From Xylocopilactobacillus apis (GTDB taxonomy: Bacteria; Bacillota; Bacilli; Lactobacillales; Lactobacillaceae), in the NCBI RefSeq assembly GCF_033095965.1, contig NZ_AP026801.1:1-64000 (forward strand): a DNA stretch of 64,000 nucleotides, read 5' to 3'. Shown piece by piece: positions 58,546 through 64,000 of the stretch (position 1 is the first letter of the stretch; each line of letters starts with the position of its first letter). Both the position numbers and the translations under genes were made by a program. The notes beneath the pieces are model-generated. The model did not search any database. It saw nothing but the letters and a program-made list of their open reading frames with translations, and was not told the DNA's origin.

Positions 58546-61389
58546 ATGAAGGTATATTTTCATAAATTAACCAAGCATCCATATCTTTTTTATACTTTAT
58601 TGTTTCTAATTACGGCTCTCGTTGTATTTGGTCCCCACCTCATTGGCGGCGGGACTTTAATTTGGAATGGGGACGGAATTTCGCAGCACTATCCTGCTTT
58701 AGTTCACTTTCATCATGATTTACAAAATCTGTTATTTCACGGGAAAGCACCCGAAATGTGGCAGTGGCAGGTTGGCTTAGGGCAGGATTATCTGCAGACT
58801 TTCTCCTACTATGTGATTGGCGATCCATTTTTATATCCATCTGTTTTCTTTCCCGCTTCTTTTCTGCCAGACTATTATTCAATCGCCATTATTGTGCGCC
58901 TTTACTGTGCGGGACTAGCGTTTATTTTTGCAGCATGCCGCCTAATGCCTAGTTCAAAAGATTTCTCTAAGTCTTTAGGCGGGCTAATATATGTTTTTTC
59001 AGGTTATACCGCCTACAGTTCGTTTGCCCATCCATTTTTCCTTAATCCGCTGATTTTATTTCCGCTTTTAATCGTTTCGCTTCACCACGCCTTAGACAAA
59101 AAGTCGCTTTTGCCCTTCATTGGCATGGTTGCCTTAACACTTTTCGTTAATTTTTATTTTGCTTATATTTTGGCCTCTGGTGCCGTAGTGTACTGGCTGA
59201 TTGAGCTTTTCGTGCATCGAAAATATCGCAGTTGGCGCAATTTTGGCAGAATCGTCATGGGGGCCATCATCGGCTTTTTAATCAGTGCCGTTTTATTTGT
59301 TCCTTCATTATATTTCCTGCTAAATTCAGCTCGTTCGGGCGGCAAAATCGCAAACGGTCTAAAAACATATTCCTTGTCCTACTATTTAAGTATTCCAGGC
59401 TCGTTACTAGTTCCTAAAATAAAACCGGAATTCTGGTTAATGGGCGGCTTTATGGTTTTAGGACTTTTGGGCATGATCTTTGTCATCCGGCGTTTTCGCA
59501 CTTATCGCGTTTTATCAATCACTTATTTAGTGGCGCTAGTTTGTCTTTTGCTTCCCGTTTTAGGCGGAATTCTCAATGGTTTTTCGTCGCCTTCTAACCG
59601 TTGGCTTCTTTTGATGCTCCTCCCGCTAGCATTTTCGGCGGTCATTTTGCTTGATGCCAAGCTCACCAAAAAAGATTTAATAGCATTTACTATTTTTGGC
59701 GTCGTAGCGGTCATTTCACTTTTGATCTCATCAAGCTTTGGGCGCTATGACGGTGATTTGGGGATGATTTCGTTTCAATATTTGTTAATCATCGGGGCAT
59801 TGTTTTTTAGTCAACAATGGAATGCTAACTCCAAGCTGCTTTTTAGCGTGTTTACAATCATAAATGCAGCGACGATTTTCTTAAGTATCGAACCCTATAA
59901 TCTTAAAGCAACTAATCATTTGTTAAGTAAATCGGCAGTGCAGCAGTTAGCCGAGCGTCAGCAAGGTTATGTCAAACAAGTGGTTAATGATTATCAAGTT
60001 GATCCTAAGACAGGTGACAAGGATCAGCCAACGTTTACTCGCTCCTACATCGATACCCAATTACCAGATTATACATATTCTCCGAGCCTGCCGATTCTAA
60101 GTCCCATTCATTCAATTGAAAGCTATTGGTCCTTAGAAAATAGTGATGTTTATATGTTTATGAAAGAACTGGGCGTGAGTAATGCAATTCAAAATGACGT
60201 TACCGGGAATGCTGATTTACGCAATATTTTGCTTAATTATCTAGGCGTCGGTCAACTCTCTTTGAATCAAAAATCGAAGATGATTCCTGCATCTTATCAA
60301 AGTTATGATTCTACTATTTATAACGGTCAGCAGACTTATTTATCCGATTCTTCGTTTCCGCTCTTTTATTTCCCGTCCTATGTGATCAGTACTAAAGATT
60401 TCCATAAAATGACATCAGATGAAAAAGAAGCCAGTTTACTGGACTCGGTCGCAACTCACTCTGGGCATGAGAAATCTAAGATGGCTCAAAAGGTTCAGCA
60501 AGTGCCTTTTTACAATCAGACAATTCTCCATTCTAAAGGAGAACAAGTTAGTTTTAAATCAAATACTGATGAAGAGCTGAAGCTTATTTCACCTTCCGGA
60601 CAAGTGGTATTGATGATTTCTCCCAATAAAGAACTAGCCGATCAAGAATTGCATTTGGAATTTCAAAACATTCAGTATCAGCCTTTTAATTTCGGTGAGT
60701 TATGGCAGGCTAATTTAGCTGATTATCAGGCTGAACACAACAACAACAGCTTAGAAGGTTTAGACGATTTTCAAAATTATGATCCATCGATGTTTAAATA
60801 CCGCTGGTTGGCGCGTAATTATTTGAAGCTGGGCAGAACGAAACCCGGTTATACCTTAAGTGCTGATTATTTAGACCGCACGAACAGCTTTACTCAACTT
60901 TCGCCGTCCCGCCTTTCAGGCTATGAGGTTTTAAAAAATGTAACCCTTAATTTGGGTTCTGCTGATCAAACTGATCGCGAACAATGGATTAGACTAAATA
61001 CGAATAGCTTGGCTCATTATGCTTTTAAACTTAATCTAGTCGCAGTTCCAACAGGTGCAGCTATTAATCGCGCTGCTAAAAAAGTCAGGCATGAAAGCCG
61101 CCAAAATCTGAAGTTTAAAATGGGTCATGACCGAATCGATCTTAAAATCAAACACCCAGTTAAAAAGGTTGTGGCAACGACAATCCCCTATTCGACGGGC
61201 TGGCATATTAATCAGGGCAGGATAATTAAGATTAATGATGCATTTGTCGGAATTAAGCTTAAAAAAGGACAGAGTAATTATGTTCTAACTTATCAGACCC
61301 CATTTTTAAAAGCTGGTCTATTCATGAGTATCGCCGGACTGGTGCTTATGATGATTTGGAGTATTTTTGAAATTAAAAAAATGAAATAA
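58546..61389 (+). CDS. YfhO-family membrane protein
   Basis: The protein has about 947 residues. The N-terminal half has around ten or more membrane segments, with a large extracellular loop after the first containing NGDGISQHYPAL (about residues 35-47), the YfhO family hallmark. A large soluble C-terminal part (about 440-920) follows, with a final membrane segment and a basic tail. YfhO-type proteins are glycosyltransferase-like (GT-C fold) and have been linked with lipoteichoic acid or lipid glycosylation. The ATG at 58546 is taken as the start because 58540 and the TTG at 58531 also lack ribosome sites. It stands alone between terminators. Confidence 0.85.
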   Translation: MKVYFHKLTKHPYLFYTLLFLITALVVFGPHLIGGGTLIWNGDGISQHYPALVHFHHDLQNLLFHGKAPEMWQWQVGLGQDYLQTFSYYVIGDPFLYPSVFFPASFLPDYYSIAIIVRLYCAGLAFIFAACRLMPSSKDFSKSLGGLIYVFSGYTAYSSFAHPFFLNPLILFPLLIVSLHHALDKKSLLPFIGMVALTLFVNFYFAYILASGAVVYWLIELFVHRKYRSWRNFGRIVMGAIIGFLISAVLFVPSLYFLLNSARSGGKIANGLKTYSLSYYLSIPGSLLVPKIKPEFWLMGGFMVLGLLGMIFVIRRFRTYRVLSITYLVALVCLLLPVLGGILNGFSSPSNRWLLLMLLPLAFSAVILLDAKLTKKDLIAFTIFGVVAVISLLISSSFGRYDGDLGMISFQYLLIIGALFFSQQWNANSKLLFSVFTIINAATIFLSIEPYNLKATNHLLSKSAVQQLAERQQGYVKQVVNDYQVDPKTGDKDQPTFTRSYIDTQLPDYTYSPSLPILSPIHSIESYWSLENSDVYMFMKELGVSNAIQNDVTGNADLRNILLNYLGVGQLSLNQKSKMIPASYQSYDSTIYNGQQTYLSDSSFPLFYFPSYVISTKDFHKMTSDEKEASLLDSVATHSGHEKSKMAQKVQQVPFYNQTILHSKGEQVSFKSNTDEELKLISPSGQVVLMISPNKELADQELHLEFQNIQYQPFNFGELWQANLADYQAEHNNNSLEGLDDFQNYDPSMFKYRWLARNYLKLGRTKPGYTLSADYLDRTNSFTQLSPSRLSGYEVLKNVTLNLGSADQTDREQWIRLNTNSLAHYAFKLNLVAVPTGAAINRAAKKVRHESRQNLKFKMGHDRIDLKIKHPVKKVVATTIPYSTGWHINQGRIIKINDAFVGIKLKKGQSNYVLTYQTPFLKAGLFMSIAGLVLMMIWSIFEIKKMK

Positions 61390-61471
61390 AACTTCATGAC
61401 GAGCTTTTTGCAGAACACTTTAAACCCAGTAAATAAGCTTAAATTTTTGATTAAAATTAGAATTATTCTCA

Positions 61472-61500
61472 TTGACAGATGTTTTTAGAGATGTTACAGT
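61472..61500 (+). promoter_or_regulatory. Sigma-A promoter of the licT-bglP operon
   Basis: TTGACA (61472-61477), 17 bp, TACAGT (61495-61500), with a predicted start near 61507, just before the first antiterminator target. Confidence 0.8.
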
Positions 61501-61523
61501 TTTAGAAACTAGTTTCATTATTA

Positions 61524-61607
61524 GGAACGTGACTTTATATTTCAGTTAGTAAAGGCGTAACCATAACAGTTCAAATTGGTGTTTTGGATTGTTGGTTACG
61601 TTTTTTT
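61524..61607 (+). promoter_or_regulatory. RAT antiterminator site and terminator before licT
   Basis: The RAT-like element (61524-61562) begins GGAACGTGACTT and ends AAAGGCGTAACC. It overlaps the left arm of a terminator, CGTAACCA (61556-61563) with TGGTTACG (61593-61600), followed by seven T residues. Binding of the LicT-type protein to the first structure would prevent the second, allowing read-through into its own gene. Confidence 0.75.
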
Positions 61608-61630
61608 GTCGTCTTAAAGGAGGTGATGCT

Positions 61631-62482
61631 TTGCGTGTGATAAAGAAAGTGTTCAATAACAACGTTTTATTTGTTGTTAATGAGAACAATCGCGAAGAAA
61701 TTATCATGGGCAAAGGTTTAGGTTTTCATAGGCATAGTGGAGAAACAGTAGATGAGAATGATCAGAAGATCGATAAGACTTTTATCATCAAAGATCAAGC
61801 CACCGTAAAGAATTTTCAAGAACTTGCTGAAAGAATTGATATTACTGATATTGAAATCGCTAGTGATATTATCAATGAGGGAGAGCAGGCTTTAGGCTAT
61901 AAATTATCTAACAGCATTTTATTTGCTTTAGCTGACCATATCAATGTGATGCTAAAAAGGGTGCGGGAGAAGACGTTTTTTTCAACGCCGCTGCAATGGG
62001 ATTTAAAGGCAATTTATCCCAAAGAATATCAATATGCTTTTAGGGCAGTAAAAAAGATTGAAGAGCGAACCCAATTAAACATTCCAGATCAAGAAGCAGC
62101 TTTTATTGCTCTTCATTTCATTAATGCTCATTATGATGTCAAAGATATGGAAGAGACATTGATGAGCACTAAAATAATTCAAAAGGTGATTGATATTGTT
62201 AACTATCATTATGGGCGGCAGATTGATCAGTCTTCGTATAGTTTTTCACGTTTTGTGACTCATATTAGGTATTTTGTGCTGCGTCAGCTGCACGGAGAGA
62301 ACACCGAAGATTCGAGTTCGATTTTAAATTTTATTCAGCAAAAGTACCCGGATGACTATAATTGTGCGCTGAAGATTAAGAAATTTCTGGAAACCAGTTA
62401 TCATTGGGATGTGAAAGATAATGAATTGTTATACTTAACCCTTCATTTAAATCGTTTATCAACAAATTTTAATGGATCGTGA
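61631..62482 (+). CDS. licT: LicT/BglG-family transcription antiterminator
   Basis: The protein has about 283 residues. TTG at 61631 is chosen because AAAGGAGGTGA lies 7 nt upstream and the resulting RVIKKVFNNNVLFVVNE matches family N-termini; a GTG two codons on is possible. The RNA-binding CAT domain covers about residues 1-55 (IMGKGLGFHRHSG). It is followed by two PRDs with conserved histidines, for example ADHINVML, FIALHFINAH, FVTHIRYFV and YLTLHLNRL, which are phosphorylated by the PTS. It binds RAT sites as a dimer and blocks the overlapping terminators. One RAT lies upstream and a second overlaps its own stop codon. Confidence 0.93.
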   Translation: MRVIKKVFNNNVLFVVNENNREEIIMGKGLGFHRHSGETVDENDQKIDKTFIIKDQATVKNFQELAERIDITDIEIASDIINEGEQALGYKLSNSILFALADHINVMLKRVREKTFFSTPLQWDLKAIYPKEYQYAFRAVKKIEERTQLNIPDQEAAFIALHFINAHYDVKDMEETLMSTKIIQKVIDIVNYHYGRQIDQSSYSFSRFVTHIRYFVLRQLHGENTEDSSSILNFIQQKYPDDYNCALKIKKFLETSYHWDVKDNELLYLTLHLNRLSTNFNGS

Positions 62483-62557
62483 CTTATTAGATTAAGGCGA
62501 AACCTGACAAATTGTTTGGCAGCAGGACTGCTGGACCTTTTGGGCAGGTTTTTTTAT
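62474..62557 (+). promoter_or_regulatory. RAT antiterminator site and terminator before bglP
   Basis: The RAT (62474-62504) begins GGATCGTGACTT and ends AAGGCGAAACC, close to the LicT/SacY consensus; its TGA is the licT stop. AAACCTG (62500-62506) pairs with CAGGTTT (62545-62551) around an inner hairpin (AGCAGGACTGCT), then a T run. The two RATs in this operon share both ends but differ in loop length. Confidence 0.8.
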
Positions 62558-62573
62558 TTTTAGGAGGAAAATT

Positions 62574-64000
62574 GTGGTTAAAGAAGAATCATTAAATATT
62601 TTGTCGTTAGTTGGCGGCACTAGAAACGTTAACAGCTTGGTGCATTGTGCAACGCGATTAAGGTTTTCGTTAAAAGACAATGCTAAAGCCGATAAGAGTA
62701 AAATTGAGGAGTTGCCGTACGTCTTGAGTGTGGTAATCAGTGGGGGACAATTTCAGGTGGTGATTGGACCGAAAGTGGCGGATTACTACGATGTGATTAT
62801 TTCTCAGCTCAATTCAACAACTGAAGACAAACATGAGAAGTTTTCGTTGTTGAAGGTAATTTCCGGTGCATTTACGCCATTAATTCCAATTTTAGCAGGC
62901 GCGGGGATGGTCAAGGCGTTATTAACCGTTTTGACCACTCTCAACTGGCTTTCAGATAAAAGTACGCTCTATGCAGTTTGGTCAGCAGCGGGAAATAGTA
63001 TCTTTTATTTTCTGCCAATATTCTTAGGGATGACGCTTGCTAAGCAGTTTAAGGCTGATATGTTTGTCGGAGGTGCTTTAGGAGCAGCTCTATTAGAGCC
63101 TAATTTTACAGCCCTAATCGGCAAAAAAGGACTCAATCTTTTTAACATCAGCTTAACTCCCGTTGATTATGCAACGACCGTCTTCCCGATTTTCTTAATC
63201 GCGATCGTTTATGCGGGATTAAATAAGCTGTTAAAGAAGATAATCCCGCAGCAATTGCAGTTATTCTTAAATCCGATGATTTGTCTGTTAATCTTAGTTC
63301 CCGCAGCAGTAATTGTTTTTGGACCTTTTGGCACGGTGATCGGGAACGCCGTTTCAGCGTTCATTGCGTGGCTCTTTAGTGTTAGTCATGTCTTGGCAGG
63401 CCTTGTAATGGGAGCGACGTATCCATTTTTGACAATGTTAGGACTTCACTGGGGATTTACGCCAATAACATTACAAAATCTACACCAATTTGGCGGCGAT
63501 GTACTTGAAGGAACTGCCGTAGCAACCGTCTACGCTCAAATTGGAATTGCCATCGGTGCATATTTGAGAAGTAAGAAAAACTCTAAGATGAGGGGAATTG
63601 CGGGTCCGACTGTTTTGACTGGACTTTTAGCAGGAGTTACTGAACCGATTCTTTACGGAATTATTATGCGCTCAAAACGATTATTGGCAATTGTGGCAAT
63701 TTCAGGTGGTGTCGGCGGGGCAATCAACGGCTTGTTCCACGTTCAGATGACGTCATATGTATTTCATAATTTATTCTCTTTAATTTTCATGAGCTACAAG
63801 CCAATGCCGTTTATGATTTTAGGAGTTTCAGTATCCTTAATCTTAGGAGCTGTCTTAACGTATTTCTTTGGGGTCACTAAAGACGATGCCGATTATTTTC
63901 CAGTCAACAAATCAGTTGAAAAGGTTCCAGAACCATCGGATAAAGAGATTAAAGTTTATGCTCCGATTGTTGGGCAGGCCATTTCTTTAAAAGATGTAGA
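62574..64000 (+). CDS. bglP: PTS beta-glucoside-type EIIBCA (5' part; runs off window)
   Basis: The open frame has at least 475 codons, starting at GTG (62574) after AGGAGG. The EIIB domain has its phosphorylated cysteine in LVHCATRLRFSL (C25). The EIIC domain (about residues 95-445) contains PILAGAGMVKALL and GLHWGFTPI and the conserved AGVTEPILYG. The EIIA domain begins near the window edge (VYAPIVGQAISL). The order B-C-A is that of BglP/AscF permeases for aryl-beta-glucosides or similar sugars. Expression is controlled by the LicT-type protein through the RAT just upstream. A phospho-beta-glucosidase is expected beyond 64000. Confidence 0.9.
   Translation, partial: MVKEESLNILSLVGGTRNVNSLVHCATRLRFSLKDNAKADKSKIEELPYVLSVVISGGQFQVVIGPKVADYYDVIISQLNSTTEDKHEKFSLLKVISGAFTPLIPILAGAGMVKALLTVLTTLNWLSDKSTLYAVWSAAGNSIFYFLPIFLGMTLAKQFKADMFVGGALGAALLEPNFTALIGKKGLNLFNISLTPVDYATTVFPIFLIAIVYAGLNKLLKKIIPQQLQLFLNPMICLLILVPAAVIVFGPFGTVIGNAVSAFIAWLFSVSHVLAGLVMGATYPFLTMLGLHWGFTPITLQNLHQFGGDVLEGTAVATVYAQIGIAIGAYLRSKKNSKMRGIAGPTVLTGLLAGVTEPILYGIIMRSKRLLAIVAISGGVGGAINGLFHVQMTSYVFHNLFSLIFMSYKPMPFMILGVSVSLILGAVLTYFFGVTKDDADYFPVNKSVEKVPEPSDKEIKVYAPIVGQAISLKDV

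Overview
The window opens on dnaA and the dnaA-dnaN replication origin of a low-GC, Gram-positive member of the Lactobacillaceae. Supporting signs are Bacillus-type DnaA boxes, strong AGGAGG ribosome sites with frequent TTG/GTG starts, mannose-type and beta-glucoside PTS genes, MucBP/WxL/BspA/SLAP-like surface domains and Hol-Tox type I toxins. The genus cannot be fixed from the sequence; an insect-associated lactobacillus is only a guess. I see no transposase, insertion sequence, prophage or CRISPR array.

Layout. (1) 1-3.8 kb: dnaA, origin, dnaN, tRNA-Pro(CGG), a truncated antitoxin-like gene and two small genes of unknown function; the usual recF-gyrB-gyrA neighbours are absent. (2) 3.9-50.4 kb: a surface-protein island. 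It holds a MucBP-repeat protein without a signal peptide, a WxL-domain secreted protein, six very large paralogous secreted proteins (1447-2035 aa), one intact BspA-type LRR/WxL-like protein and a second one split by a frameshift. Between them lie a tandem array of Hol-Tox/antisense-RNA type I toxin-antitoxin units with a fifth unit elsewhere, a DUF1659-DUF2922 pair, a divergent sigma factor with a partner gene, an orphan Rpn C-terminal gene, and decayed 3' ends of some of these genes. (3) 50.6-58.5 kb: a divergent LevR-like regulator and a mannose-family PTS operon (EIIA, EIIB, EIIC, EIID) followed by a ChbG/YdjC-type deacetylase and a MalY/PatB-type PLP enzyme. (4) 58.5-64 kb: a YfhO-family membrane protein, then a LicT-type antiterminator and a BglP-type EIIBCA gene that runs off the window. 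Each of the last two is preceded by a RAT/terminator switch.

The six large proteins share a signal peptide, a roughly 300-residue N-terminal domain that starts just after it at an NNWDYD-like motif, a shared C-terminal region, an Ig-like domain and two SLAP/DUF5776-like repeats at the C-terminus. The centre differs strongly between copies, so the set looks like a repertoire of non-covalently attached cell-surface proteins with variable middles. Their control regions differ (a dyad operator, a palindrome in the promoter, a possible leaderless start), which suggests they are not all expressed together.

The most promising regulatory lead is a block of about 55 bp around the sequence TTTAGGGCTAAAGTTTT. 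It occurs upstream of DUF1659-DUF2922 and again upstream of the divergent sigma-factor gene. The second copy runs straight into a strong terminator, so an alternative-sigma circuit with an attenuated, possibly autoregulated sigma gene is plausible. All functional calls are from reading the sequence; no database search was run.
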